64,000 nucleotides of DNA, taken from positions 30,401 through 94,400 of the forward strand of contig SADC01000992.1 of NCBI GenBank assembly GCA_004194705.1, in the 5' to 3' direction. Positions within the stretch are counted from its first letter, which is position 1. Each line of letters starts with the position of its first letter. Both the position numbers and the translations under genes were made by a program. Positions 9,683-21,140 of the stretch are shown one piece after another. This DNA comes from Ditylenchus dipsaci. Its lineage: Eukaryota > Nematoda > Chromadorea > Rhabditida > Anguinidae. The notes under the pieces were generated by a model, which saw only the letters and a list, made by a program, of their open reading frames with translations, did not search any database and was not told the DNA's origin.

Positions 9683-12600
9683 TCAAGTGTCAAAGAGTGA
9701 ATCAATCGTCATCATCGCTACCTCCTCTTCTAAGCCTTCTTCCGAAGATTCAATATCAGAGTCGTCGTCCATGTCTTCATCGTCGTCGTCATCATCATCG
9801 TCTTCGTCACTCTCCTGCTCCACCTGCTTCTTCTGGGCTGTTGCTTTTGTTGTTTGGCTGCGGAGGAGTGGTGGCTTTCTTGTCTTCTGTCTTCTTGGGG
9901 TTTCCGTCTTCGGCTTCTTTAATTTCTCTTTGGCTGAAAAAGTGGCATTATAAGTTTCTTTTAGGGTAAATGAATTGCTTTCAATATTTTTTGGTAAAAA
10001 TTGGGATGGGTCAATTTTCGGTTTCGCCGGTGAATTCACTGGCGGATTCACCAAAATTGAACGATTATTCGGGTGGTTTTTTCACCGCCGAATTCGGTTT
10101 TGCCAGCAGATCGACCTTTGCTAACCAGATAATAAAGATCTAGACTTACGGACTAAGACTCGAGCAAAGTAGACATCCACTGGAGCTCCTTTGATCTTGA
10201 GAGAAGCTCCCTTATCAAAAGCTTCTTGTGCCTGCTGTTCCTGGTCGAATTTTACAAAGCCCATAGCACTGCAATTAAAAAATTTTAAATTCCACAATCC
10301 TTGCACTCAAAAAGACAGATACCTCTCAGCCTTGAACTTGGTGAGCACATTGATGCTTTGGCGTTAGGGAAGATCACATGGAGCTGTTCTTGGTAGCCGA
10401 CTTGGGAAGTCCAGCCACCACAATCTGGAGAGGATCAACTGGTCTGACTAAAAAGTCTAAATTTAAAATCCAATTTGATAAAGAGAGGTATTTAATCAAC
10501 ACACCGCTCTTGGCATCGCTAGCAGTAGAAACTGCCTTTTCCTTGTTCTTTGACTTAGAGCCACAGAAGTCGACCACCATGGGTTTGCCTTCAAACTTCT
10601 TGGAAGTGATGGCGCCATGGGCCTTCTCGCAAGCAGCTTCGGTGGGGAAAATCAGCCAGGCGTTGGCTAGAAATATTTTTGTTAGAGATTTTCACTTTCC
10701 TTACTTGTCTAAGACTACATACCTCCAACTACTCTGACAGACAGAATGTCTGGATGGAGGGCTCTCAAGTCAGTGGGCTTCATTTTCTTGGCTACTCCTT
10801 TGACGAACAGAGACTTCTTGTTGCGATCCTCTCGACGACGCTCCTCCTCCGATATGATAGACTTCTGGTCTTGGAGACGGGCTTGCTTGGCAACTGGCTG
10901 CACTTTGGTGGCGGGACTGCTCTCCAGCTTGCGCTTCTCGCCTTAGGCTCTGGTTTAGCCTTTGTCTCTGGCTTAGCCTTGGTCTCTTGTTTGACCTTGG
11001 CTGACTCAGAAGCAGCAGTGGCGTTCTTTTTGGCAGATGGATGAGGGGTGGATGGAGTCTTTGCCTGGAAAATAAATTTAAATAAAGGGACAAGTTTGCA
11101 ACATTTGTCTCCTGAGACCGCATATTTTGTGTCTGTTACTAAATTAATTTTCACATGCAGTTTTTCATGATGAACACTAACAATTAGTTTAGCAAACTAT
11201 TTTTGGTTAAAAATATTTTGTTTTTTTATCAGAAAATATGGGTAGTCTGATATTTACACCATACCAAGTTTTTGTGAGGAATCAGATGGAGGATTCTGTA
11301 AGCCGGTATTAACTACCGTAAATCCTCTAATAGAGCCCCCCTCGATTTTTGACTAGAGTTTCAGAGTTAGCACCATTTTTGATTGACAATTTCAAGATTT
11401 TTCAGGATTGAAAAATAAAGCCCCGGGGGCTCTATTAGAGGATTTACGGTATTAGTAAAACTAACCACAACAGCAGGAGATTCGACGGCTGGAGCACACT
11501 AACATTTTTCTTGGAGCTTAGTTGATTAGTCTCTGCTGATTTCAGAGCACTCTTGGCTGGGGTCTTGACAATTGGTCCTAAAATTTTTCATACCTGTTGT
11601 GTGGAAGTGTTATTCGTATCTGTTATTGTCTCGACACGACATCGAGTCTTCTGTTGACTCGTGTCGCTCTGTTATTGGTTGTAATCATTCGTTCGTCCGT
11701 TATAAACTATTCTTGTTGGTTCGCTCTGCTATCTCTCTCAGCTCTCAAGAACACAACAATTGGCGCAGTCAAATGGATTCAGAACAACTCAAAGCTATTT
11801 TGGAAGCTCAAGCGCAGCAAAATCAAAATCTAGCTCAGCAAAATCAGCTCCTCGCCCAATCTCTCGAAAAATGTTCCAGGCCTTTGGGTGGTGGTGCAGC
11901 TCTCAATCCTCAAGGTGACAATGCCCTTGGTGGCCAAGGAAACAACTCTGCAAACAGTTCTCTTCATCTGGTTTCCTCTCTCTCAGCTAGAATGGAAATG
12001 TTCGTCTACAATCCGATGGAAGATCTCACTTTCGACAAATGGTATGCACGCTATTCAGTGCTCATTGAAACAGATGGTGCTTCACTTCCGGACGAGTCAA
12101 AGGTCAAGCTTTTAATTGGTAAACTTTCCGAGTGTGATTTTAGGAAGTACGCCGATGCAGTCCAGCCTAAAGGTCCGTACGAAAAGCCATATGCGGAAGT
12201 GGTGGCCATCCTCAGTCTCTCTTTGCTACAATTCGTTCTCTGGTCATCCGCCGGTATGAAGCTCTCAAGCAAGTGCAAAATGGTGCTCAAGACCTCATCT
12301 CCTTTGCTACTCAAGTCAATGCTCAGTGGAATTGGCCAAGCTGGGTGCAATGGATGAAGAAGACCATAAGTGCCTCATCCTCATTTCTGGTATGCAAGAT
12401 CAATGTGGACAGCGTGCCAGGTGCATTCAACAATGGAAAGAGCTGAAGTCGAAAATAAGAAGATCACTCTCAATGAACTGGTGGAGGAATGTAAGAAGCA
12501 GTCAATGTTCAACTCTGATCTCGACCAGCTCTCAAAGCAAATGAACTCGTATCAACTATCTGCTGCCGTCGCTCAAATTCCAAGACGCAAGGATACCAAA

Positions 12601-15600
12601 TTTCGCTCTCAGCCAGCTCCGAATTATTTCCGCTCTCAACATCAAATCGAACAAGCCTATGATGGCGTGTGCGACAGCTGTGGGCCAATGACCATCAACG
12701 CTCTCATTGCCGTCATAAGAATGCTATCTGTCGGAATTGCCATCTGAAGGGACACATTAAATCAGCTTGCCGAAGACCAATCTCCGATGAATCCAACCGT
12801 AATTCAAACGCTATTCATATAAATGACATTTTTACAGGTATGGCTCAATTCTCTCCGGCTGAATCAGAAAAGGTCTCTCCGTGGAAGCTCTCGCTTGTCA
12901 TCAACTCAATTCGGTGCAACAATCTGCTAATGGACACCGGTGCCGAAGAAACTCTTCTAACAGCTCAAACCTGGATTCAAATTGGAAAGCCTACTCTCCA
13001 GCCTACTTCAAGAAGTGGAAGAAGCTTTACCGGTCACTCAATCAAGCTCTTGGGAATGGTCAATCTCGAAGTCAAGTTCCAGAATCGAACTCATCAACTC
13101 AAGGCATATGTCATTCAAGGAAGTCATCTATTTGATTTAATTGGACGACCGTGGATTAAAGTTTTCGACTTAATCAAGCCTTTGACGGCCTCTTTTCCGT
13201 TAATACTCTGCACATATTTTTCCAGGAATTTCAAATTCAGCAACTTCTATTCCGATCGGCGCTCTCAGTCTTTCAGCATCTCAAATGCAACTCAATCAAA
13301 CGGAAGCAGAAGTGATCGTTCCAATCTCTCTATCGAATGCTGATCAAGTTGTGGAAAAAACTCAAACTCATTCTCCGTCAATCTTTCTCCGCTCACACAG
13401 GACTCTTCCAAAGAAAACTCAGGACTCAATTCTATCCACTCATTCTGGAAGGGGAGAAAAGGAAGACAAATCGGCCGCCTTTGATGGAAAACAACATTAT
13501 TGCTATGCCAATCAGCTCCGTCCTCGTATTGATCCGACTCAAACTGGTATCTCTACTCGACTTCCTCAGACTATCTTCAATCAAGCCTTCTCAAAATCTC
13601 CTCAAGCTGCTCAACAGCCCTTGGTGGATCGAACTCAAATGCAAGCTCCTCTCAACTCTTCTTTGCCGCGCTCTTCTGTGGCTCCAGTGCTGCGTCGCTC
13701 TTTCAGACATCAACAGCCTTTGGCGGATCGGACTCAAATGGAATCTCCTCTCTACAAGTCTGCGCCGCTCTCTCCTGTGGCTAAACGCTTCATCTCTCTG
13801 CTCGTCCTCGTCAGCCCTTGGTGGTCCGCAATAGAATGCCGAAGCCGCTCAATCGATCTCCGCCTGTCTCTCCCATGGCTCAAGTCATCCGTCGCTCTGC
13901 TCTTCCTCGACGACCAAGACAAGTGATCGACATTCTACCAAGTGGAAGCATATGGATCCAATGAAGCGATGCTAAAAAAATATGGCGCTCTGGAGAGAAA
14001 TCAATTCATAAATCGTTCTCTCTCTGTGTATCCACTTGTAAGTCTTCCTTCTTTTGCGGGATCCCTTTCTTTCTCGACTTAAAATTATCAAAAACTCCTT
14101 ATCCCCAAGCAACTCCTCTAAGGTCTGGCTCGCCTGTAAGTAGTCTAGTTTCTAGTTGCTTGGAGGGTGTCCCACTCTTCTGGTCTGGCTCGCCTTTAAG
14201 TAGTCTAGTTCCGGGGCACCTATCTTCATATCTAAATCCAATCGTTCTTTCATCTATCTCATGGGGATCTTTAGCTAAGGGGGGAGATGTTGTGTGGAAG
14301 TGTTATTCGTATCTGTTATTGTCTCGACACGACATCGAGTCTTCTGTTGACTCGTGTCGCTCTGTTATTGGTTGTAATCATTCGTTCGTCCGTTATAAAC
14401 TATTCTTGTTGGTTCGCTCTGCTATCTCTCTCAGCTCTCAAGAACACAACAATACCTAATACAGTCAATATTTTATGTAACGCGACCCTTTTTAAAAAAG
14501 GGGTCGCTGATATGGTATACAGTCAAACCTCGATTTAAGGACACCCTGGGGACGACCAAACTGCTCTCCTTCAGACTATATAAAGACTATATAAATCAGA
14601 CTATATAAACTACCGACCAAACTGCTGTCCTTAAATCGAGTGTCCTTAAATCGAGTGTCCTTAAATCGAGGTTCAATTATACTAAAACGTAAGAACCAAA
14701 ACCAAAAGACCCAAAAACAGATGTCCTTAAATCGAGGTTCAATTATACTAAAACGTAAGAACCAAAACAAAGACCCCAAAAACAGATGTCCTTAAATCGA
14801 GGGTGTCCTTAAATCGAGGTTTGACTGTATTAGGTCGAAGTTTCAAAATTATTTAAATACTTGAAAAAGATCGGCGAAATTGCGAATCTATATATTTTTC
14901 AGACTAGACTGACAAACAAGGTTCTGTAAATGACTTGAAAATCGAGTGGTATTTAATTTTGCTCCTTAATTCGCTGAAAAATTCCTCCTAATCAGAAATT
15001 GAAAGTTTTTTTAATACATTTCAAAAAATTGACTATAATGTAGCCCAGGATCTCAGCTTTTTAACAAGCTATCAGACTATATTGAATAATGACAGAAATG
15101 TAGAGATTTAGGGATTAGTATGAAGTAGCTTTATTTTTTTCTCGTATTTTTTCAAATCCTGAATCTCTACATTCTTTAAATCATTCAGTGGAGTTTGATA
15201 GCTCGATAGAAAGCTGAGATCTTGGGCTACATGATATATAAATTTAAAAAAAGAGACGTAAAAATAAGAAAAAAATTCAATTTAATATAAGGGGACATTT
15301 TTAGTAATTAGTGGGCAAAATTAGATATTACCTTTGAGGTAAGAACCCTTCTAGGTGAAAATTGCAGGATTTTACACATGGGTAACCTTCATGTACTGCT
15401 CTTTTTGCCGAAAAAAAATTAGTCTGCAAACGAAAATCAGCTCTTTTCTTTGACACATTCAAAACGCCCTAAATAAATTTTTTACTTTTCGACCTGAGTT
15501 TTCTCTTGGCGTAGTGGTAATGGTTTTCGTTGTACGATTTTACATAGGGAAAGGTCCATTTTTTTGAAGCCAGGAGTTCAACCCCTACCCGATTTTTTAA

Positions 15601-18100
15601 TTTTTGAGATTCTTTTTATTATTATTATTATTCGCCTATTCGACGTAAAATCAAAAAGTAGTAATGGGTCATTAGATCGGATTTTCTACTTTTCCTTCAA
15701 AGTTTGAGTTCAGGTCAGACAAAAGTTCAGACTTTACGTCAAAAACAAGGCGAAAAGTTTAATAAAACTTCCTTTGCATCGAAAACATCGAAATTTGCAT
15801 TTTTATAACGATTCATATACCAAACTTATTTTTCTAGTCAAATTTAGAGTATTTTTGCGTTTCCCGCAAAAGTTCATTCAAAATTAAAAAGATACATTTT
15901 TGGGCGATTTGAAAAGTAGTGTTCCTCAGGAATCATCCCTTTTAGTAGGACTATAAACCAACCCACCTTCGTCGGATGCCTCATCCTCCTCACTGTCTGA
16001 CTCTTCCAAATCTTCGTCGTCCATGTCTTCGGCTCCTTCAACACCTTCATCATCCTCATCTTCCAGAGCATCATCTGAGTCGTCTTCAGCCCCGACCATC
16101 TCACCCACTGTCTTCATCATCGACTCCTCTTCCTCGTCCTCACCTTCTTCTTCATCCTCTTCCTCATCATCGCTGGCTGGCTTAGGCTTTCCATTGGTCA
16201 CTTTCTTGGTTGTTTGTTGTGGAGCAGCTGTTTTACCATTCTGAGTTTGAGCCTTGGAGCCGCAGAAGTCAACTACAAGAGGTTTGCCTTGGAACTTCTT
16301 AGCGGCGACAACTGGATAGGCCTTCTTGCAAGCAGCTTCTGAGGAAAACACCAACCATGCATTTTGCCCTGCGGTACGGACATTCACCTGAGAAAAGAAA
16401 TTTTAGGGATAAAATGTGGAAAAACAGAAATAATCTTGACAAATTATCGGCACTTATTTACTTGGGGGGGGGGGGGGGGTCGCATTTTTTACTAATTTGT
16501 AAATCATGTTTAAACGACTCCTAAGTAATTTTTATATGCTTAAAACGATAAAAAAGTTATTTTCGGACAGTTTTCAACACAAAAATCGTTTTTTGAAAAA
16601 AAAAAATTTTTGACTAAAATTTGACTTTTTGCCTTGGTCCCCCAAGGCAATCCAACCTGAAAGGGTACCTGGATACCACAAAAAGATGGAATTTGAACAT
16701 AGCTTTGTTAACTGGGGCCTACCGCATAAAAAAACTCTGGTATGCATGCTTTTTCATGCATCCAGAGTCACTTTCGAGTGATTTGTGTCTAAGGTATGTG
16801 GGTGTGCGCATCTCAACCCCAAGCAACCAAGCCCCCTGCGCCCCCGAAGGGGGCGCAGGGGCTTGGTAAAAAATTGGGTGCCACTGTATTAAAAACCGCG
16901 GGTCTGAATGACAAAAATGTGGTCATTTCCAGAAACGATCAGCAAAATAAGAATCTGTGATTTTTTCGGACTGGGCTGACCCGAAACATCTGAAAAAAGG
17001 CTTCGAAAATTGAGGTAAAAAAGTGTCGGATCCAGCTGGGAGTCGAACTTGAGGGTGTGCTAATATATCGGAGATTTGACTGTATTTAGGGGTTTACTTA
17101 ATTAGATTTATTTTTAGTGAATTGACTGCAACAAATACAGGGTGTCCCAAGAAATTTGATACACTTTGAAGAGTCATAACTTTTTTTCTGGAGTGAATTT
17201 TAAAAAAACTGTCAACGCAGATCGACTCAAAATCGCACGACAATTTTTTTGGTATACAAAGTCAAAAACACGATTTTCGCTTGGTCCCCCATGTGTTTCG
17301 GGTCCTGGACTGTGGATGGTCTCTGGATGGGCAAGGCCCAAACCACAGGGGGGAGGTTGGCCAGCGAAAATAGTGTTTTTGACTTTATATACCAAAAAAG
17401 TTGTCATGGGATTCGGAGTCGATCTACGTTGACAGTTTTTTAAAATTCACTCCAGAAAAAAAGTTATGACTCTTCAAAGTGTATCAAATTTCTTGGGACA
17501 CCCTGTACAATTGCTTATTTTTCAAAAGGTACCAAACATTGACTTTTGACGAAATCGAAGCCAGGACCCGTAAACCAAATGGAAAATACACCCTGATGAA
17601 GTTACAAAAAACATCGTTACAAAAATACTTACAATGTCTGGGTGGAAGGTTTTCATGTCTTCAACAGACATACTCTTGGCAATGCCCTTGACGAAGAGAG
17701 ACTTCTTGTTGTTCTCCTCATACGAGTTGGGAGCACCACCTGGAGACTTCTGGTAGCTGGAGTTGAATGATTTCTGTCCTGGGGTGCCCTTGTTCTGGAA
17801 TGACTTTTGACCGGGAGAGTCTCTGTTCTGATATCCGCCGCCACCACCTCCACTGTTTCGGTTCTGGAAGTCGCTACTCTTGTTGAAACCACCACCACCA
17901 CGACCTCGGCCACCTCCATCTCGGTTGAATCCTCCACCACCACCTCGGCCTCCACCGCTACCTCGGCCACCGCCTCTTCCACCAAAGCCTCCTCGACCAC
18001 CGCCTCCTCCTCCACCACGGCCACCTCCACCTCTGCCACCACCTCCAAATCCACCTCTGCTACCTCCACGACTGCCTCCTCTGGTTGCTGGTCCTCTCAT
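9683..18100 (-). CDS. Nucleolin-like RNA-binding protein, eight exons, GAR domain first
   Basis: Exons (minus): 18100-17633, 16387-15967, 11577-11466, 11064-10723, 10666-10505, 10447-10323, 10268-10150, 9933-9683 (stop TGA). All junctions are GT-AG and phases agree across the seven introns apart from one-base slips inside exons. Order: about 95 residues of RGG/GGG repeats (GAR), RRM1 (SLFVKGIAKSM..NAWLVF..VVDFCGSK), Asp/Glu stretch, Lys/Ala linker with a basic KRKLES signal, RRM2 very like RRM1 (SLFVKGVAKKM..NAWLIF..VVDFCGSK), RRM3 (IVVAGLPKS..MGFVKFD), basic then acidic tail. Nucleolins act in nucleolar rRNA processing; usually acidic stretches are N-terminal and GAR C-terminal, so the order here is reversed. 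Single-base slips occur near 11505, 10940, 10388 and 10357. A two-gene alternative is disfavoured by matching phases over the 4.4-kb intron holding an LTR element. Confidence 0.8.
11314..11451. mobile_element. TACCGTA-type MITE in an intron
   Basis: TA CCGTAAATCCTCTAATAGAG...CTCTATTAGAGGATTTACGG TA, palindromic, non-coding. Same family as 23218, 23661, 34208, 38644, 45206 and 57811. Confidence 0.85.
11595..11758 (+). repeat. 5' LTR
   Basis: 164 bp, TG...CA ends with short terminal inverted repeat TGTTGTG/CACAACA; identical to 14288-14451. Confidence 0.92.
11773..13343 (+). pseudogene. gag-protease region of the LTR element, frameshifted
   Basis: Starts MDSEQLKAILEAQAQQ just after the primer-binding site. 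The capsid-like part (FVYNPMEDLTFDKWYARY) is followed by frame changes near 12220-12330 and again near 12670. A CCHC zinc knuckle (C-x2-C-x3-GH-x4-C) lies at about 12737-12778. A retropepsin-like region has the active-site motif MDTGAEET at about 12931 and a GRPW motif near 13145. The frame breaks mean no intact product. Family assignment to Ty3/gypsy-type elements is likely but cannot be settled without the missing polymerase. Confidence 0.8.
13285..13926 (+). pseudogene. Downstream tail region of the LTR element
   Basis: Open for 213 codons in one frame. It contains two imperfect copies of a ~35-residue block, QPLxDRTQMxxPL, and is rich in Arg, Pro and Ser, like the basic C-terminal tails of retrotransposon polyproteins. 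Its position directly after the protease implies an internal deletion of the central pol domains. No catalytic motif is visible. Confidence 0.5.
14288..14451 (+). repeat. 3' LTR
   Basis: Identical to the 5' LTR and preceded by the purine tract AAGGGGGGAGA. Confidence 0.92.
14518..14829. mobile_element. pogo-like MITE with tandem internal repeats
   Basis: TA CAGTCAAACCTCGATTTAAG...CTTAAATCGAGGTTTGACTG TA. The right half repeats TGTCCTTAAATCGAG several times and includes a ~75-bp direct duplication (AATTATACTAAAACGTAAGA). It sits in the same intron as the LTR element. Confidence 0.8.
15045..15231. mobile_element. Fold-back MITE, TAGCCCAGGATCTCAGCTTT type
   Basis: The ends TAGCCCAGGATCTCAGCTTT and AAAGCTGAGATCTTGGGCTA are complementary, and internal arms with TGTAGAGATTTAGG also pair. 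A related half-element lies at about 18325-18445 and a fragment at 29728. Non-coding. Confidence 0.65.
15490..15610 (+). repeat. Possible tRNA-derived SINE head
   Basis: TGGCGTAGTGGTAATGG resembles a pol III A box and GAGTTCAACCCC a B box about 70 bp downstream. No cloverleaf can be drawn. Suggestive only. Confidence 0.3.
16440..16870. repeat. Repeat block in intron 1: empty target site and half GC-hairpin copy
   Basis: 16500-16560 is the reverse complement of the sequence flanking the 1.2-kb palindrome at 4777-5978, here without insertion. From about 16690 to 16870 there is one arm and the central hairpin (CCCTGCGCCCCCGAAGGGGG) of the GC-hairpin family. A G homopolymer of about 14 lies at 16466. 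Confidence 0.75.
17136..17507. mobile_element. TA-flanked MITE, CAGGGTGTCCCAAGAAATTT ends
   Basis: Inverted arms of about 100 bp (..GAGTCATAACTTTTTTTCTG..) with TA at both ends. A divergent sister element is at 27995-28363, and a single end lies in an intron of the Rabenosyn gene near 53715-53765. Confidence 0.85.
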
Positions 18101-19020
18101 TGCAATGATTTAGCAGAAAGTTCTGAAATCGAGTTTGTTAATAATATTATAAACGAAAGTTTTATGGACTAAAATTCAATTGAACGCTCAAAATTATGAA
18201 TTTCACCAGCAAATTTCGTATTAGAATTTCACTTGTGGGTTTTGTAGTATTTTTAAATTTTTCGCACTGGAATGAAGGCCTGGACCTTGACTTTCTTGTT
18301 CACTATCAAACTTCACTAAATAATTTTAGGAATGTAGAGATTTAAAAATCGCCCATTTTTTAAAAACCTCCAAATCTTTAAATTCCTAAAAATATTAGCA
18401 TAGTATTATAGCTCGTTAGAAAGCCGAGATCCAGGGCTATACCAGGGCTAGAGATCTCAATTCAGTTAAAGCCAGTTTTATGAAAGTAGCCGAAAATTTT
18501 GGCTCAAATGTAATTCCATTATGAAAAACAATTTGTGAACTACTAATAAAAAACTCTCGAAAATACAAGTTTTGCTCTTAGCAGCCATTTCAAATACAAA
18601 AATGGAGTAAAGTAATATGGTAGAGCATCCCTTCAAGTTACAATAGTAGTAATCAGTAAAAAGGGGGAGATACGCAGAGTCTTTCAGAGATTTCCAGGCG
18701 GGACAAATTATTATAATAAAAAGTCTGGCTCTTTTTGTGGCATCTTTATTTGAAGAAGAATTAAATGATTGTATTTTTAAAGCAAAGAAAGGGAAAATTC
18801 TGAAAGGTGTGGTCAAAATTAAGTGATTAGTTACACAAATTAAAAATATATTAATTTGATAAAGAAGCAAAATAGAGTCAGATATTTTTATTTGAAATCT
18901 AAATTTGGACTTTGAATCAAATCGTAAAACTCGTTTTAGGGTTCTCAGTAATCTAATCAAAATATTTTTCACACAAATAACTTTGATTAAAAGCATCAGA
19001 TAAACGACTGGAAATTAATT
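18101..19020. other. 5' flank of the nucleolin-like gene and unassigned sequence
   Basis: Upstream of the minus-strand ATG. Includes a half-copy of the TAGCCCAGGATCTC family (about 18325-18445). The 172-codon minus frame at 18478-18996 is rich in Ile/Leu/Phe with no splice or family support. Confidence 0.4.
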
Positions 19021-19136
19021 TGAATTGATTTCTGGATCAGTGGATAAGCGTTAGTGGCAGTTGGCATGCAGGTGGTGCACAGGTTCGAACCTATTCAGGT
19101 GCAGTACAATTTTTGGGATTGTTTGATTATTTGACC

Positions 19137-19400
19137 CTACTTGAAAATACCCCCTCCCAAATCAACTTTTTTAAATTTTTTTAAAGTGTTTCCAAACACC
19201 CTATATCGACTCGAAATGGCCTCGGGAGTGGTAGTAACAATCGAAAAATCCGCGGATATTTATCCGTATCCACGGATTTTATCCGTTGATTGTTACTACC
19301 ACCCAGAAGCTCAAAAATACATTCTTTTTGAGTTCTGGTCTATAAAAATTGAGTTTTGGGCATTTTTAAATTTTGACCATATGACTGTTGTACCCTAACT
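19137..19400. repeat. Dispersed repeat split by a Harbinger-like MITE
   Basis: The outer parts match 20990-21135 in reverse complement (shared GTTTCCAAACACCCTATATC). Between GGCCTCGGGAG and CAAAAATA sits a ~75-bp insert with ends GGTAGTAACAATC / GATTGTTACTACC and internal ATCCGCGGATA units (about 19230-19302). Its ends resemble those of the Harbinger element at 42528-43461. Confidence 0.65.
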
Positions 19401-20199
19401 GAGATCCTACCGGCATCTTTCTTGATGTGTATTATACGCGGGTCTTTAGAAGTAGGTTAGCCGCATGGGGAATGAGGTATATAGTAATTGCAGCTCTATT
19501 TGTAAGAAAAATGGTTTTCGACGCACTATTTTACGTAGAACATAACTTTTTGGTTAAAAATAGTAATAAACATGAAAAATAAATTAATCCGGTTTTTTGT
19601 ACTCGTATTTCATCCAAGAACAACCCAATTGAAGAATTTTCAACTGAAGAACGTACAGGTTGAAGAATAACCCAGTTAAAGAACTAGAGGTTGAAGAATA
19701 TGTGTAGAGCCAAAATGTTTTGACCTTTCAAAAGTGTTCATTCATAGAATTAATAATATTCATTCATAAAATTCATTCATAGAAACCATTCAAATTTTTG
19801 ATATGTTATGTAACTCACAGAATTATTAAACATAGCTAAGATTCAGCTGGTTATGGTGACAGACAATTTTTTCACGTAGTTGACGACACCCAAATGAACT
19901 ACAATATAACCGAAATAACCATTTGGAACATCACCCGGGTACCATCACCAAGGTACTACCACTAGAGTCTGTATAGCTTCTCACTATACCTCCTCTGTGC
20001 CTTTTCAAATATATCTTACAAGGAAACATATGGTAATGACCATGGTACATCGAAAAACCCAATATATCATTTGATAGAGAATCAAAAAAGCTTATTGACA
20101 TAAAGATTTGCTGCTCCTGTCTCTTTTCCAGGCTCCACGGCCTGTTGTCTGCGATCATTAAGCTATTTACGAAAGCTCAAAGAGTACCCCACAAAAAAG
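19401..20199. other. Unassigned spacer
   Basis: No gene, tandem repeat or inverted repeat of note. Short Tyr/Phe-rich frames have no support. Confidence 0.4.
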
Positions 20200-20475
20200 C
20201 ATTTTACTACCATCCTAAGAATGCTCTAATTAGTGCAAAAAACAAGTTTTAGAACCTGAAAAATACAAAAAGGGTGAACCGAGTAGATGACCACTTTGTT
20301 TTGGTTGGTGCATCGAGCATGCAGCAGGACTCCGGTTGGTTAACATACGAGTATTTGAATAAACAAGAATAATTTTCAAGACAAGAATATGGAAAAAATA
20401 ATAACCTGAAAAACCGATGCCAACTGTTCTATGTCCCAAAAAATTGATAAGAAATGCCGAACCTACTTGGATATA
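20200..20475. repeat. Dispersed repeat (AGAATGCTCTAATTAGTGCA type)
   Basis: Related segments occur at about 43740-43830, 45065-45120 and 48960-49060, sharing ATGCTC.AATTAGTGCA..AAAC and a distal GACCACTT. No termini defined. Confidence 0.45.
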
Positions 20476-20930
20476 CGCCCGCCTCGCCAAAAAAAATATT
20501 TTTTGAATTTCCACCAAAACGTTTTTTAAGGGATTTAGGGCTGTATTAAGAGGGGAAGGGAATAAAAGGGACCACTTTCATGGCGAAATTGTTAAAAAGT
20601 GAATTCTGGACTATTTCGGATGTCCTACCATTTTTTTCAACTGGGCCGTGGCAAAAAAGACTCTATATGCATTTTATGGTCAGAGTACTGCTCGGAATCA
20701 TGTCTAAGGTAAGTGAGTGCGCGCATCTCTAACTCTCAAGCCCCCTGCGCCCCCGAAGGGGGCGCAGGGGTTTGGGGGCTTGAAGTTGAGATGCGCACAC
20801 CCACATACCTTAGACACAAATCACTCGAAAGTGACTCTGGATGCATGAAAAAACATGCATACCAGAGTTTATTTATGCGGTATGCCCCAGTCAACAAAAC
20901 TATGTTCAACATCTTCCTTTTTACACTAAA
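20476..20930. mobile_element. GC-hairpin fold-back element, near-complete copy
   Basis: Left arm from GGGCTGTATTAAGAGGGGAA, inner arms GCGCGCATCTCTAAC / GTTGAGATGCGCACAC, and a perfect GC stem CCCTGCGCCCCC/GGGGGCGCAGGG at the centre. Same layout at 31165, 36000 and 52060. Confidence 0.8.
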
Positions 20931-20984
20931 TTGGTCTATTTTTGGTCCATTTCCACCTAAATAAAGACCTAAATCCGTTTAAAA

Positions 20985-21140
20985 ATGGTCCAAATGGGTG
21001 ATTTTGGGTGTCCCAAAACTCAGTTTTTTTGACCAGAACTCAAAAATAACGCCTTTTTGAACTCCTGAGGCCATTTTGGTCGATATAGGGTGTTTGGAAA
21101 CACTTTGAAAAAATTTGATTTGGGGGGTTGGGGAGGGGGT
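20985..21140. repeat. Dispersed repeat, uninterrupted copy
   Basis: Reverse-complement match of 19137-19400 without the MITE, giving the empty target site. Confidence 0.6.

Larger units (their letters stand above)
11595..14451 (+). mobile_element. Non-autonomous LTR retrotransposon with identical LTRs
   Basis: The two 164-bp LTRs (TGTTGTGTGG...AACACAACA) are identical by eye. The element is flanked by the 5-bp duplication ATACC (11590-11594 and 14452-14456). The LTR is followed by TTGGCGCAGTCAAATGG (primer-binding-site position), and AAGGGGGGAGA (polypurine tract) precedes the 3' LTR. The body has gag, zinc knuckle and protease remnants but no reverse transcriptase, RNase H or integrase, so movement would need another element. 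It lies antisense in an intron of the nucleolin-like gene, about 17 bp from a splice acceptor. Identical LTRs imply recent insertion. Confidence 0.9.

Noticed and set aside
9687..16244. Ser-rich plus-strand frames opposite the acidic exons
   Set aside because: Antisense of GAC/GAA/GAT codon runs; no splice or family support.
17653..18172. Long Val/Glu-, Ser/Thr- and Pro-rich frames overlapping the first nucleolin-like exon
   Set aside because: They are shadows of the GGN codons of the RGG domain in other frames; only the RGG frame has matching splice phase and leads into an RRM.
18478..18996. 172-codon minus frame
   Set aside because: Length alone; hydrophobic, AT-driven composition, no domain, no consistent splice signals.
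19030..19110. Possible tRNA gene (GGTTCGAACC present)
   Set aside because: The T-stem does not pair and no acceptor stem forms; better seen as tRNA-derived repeat debris.
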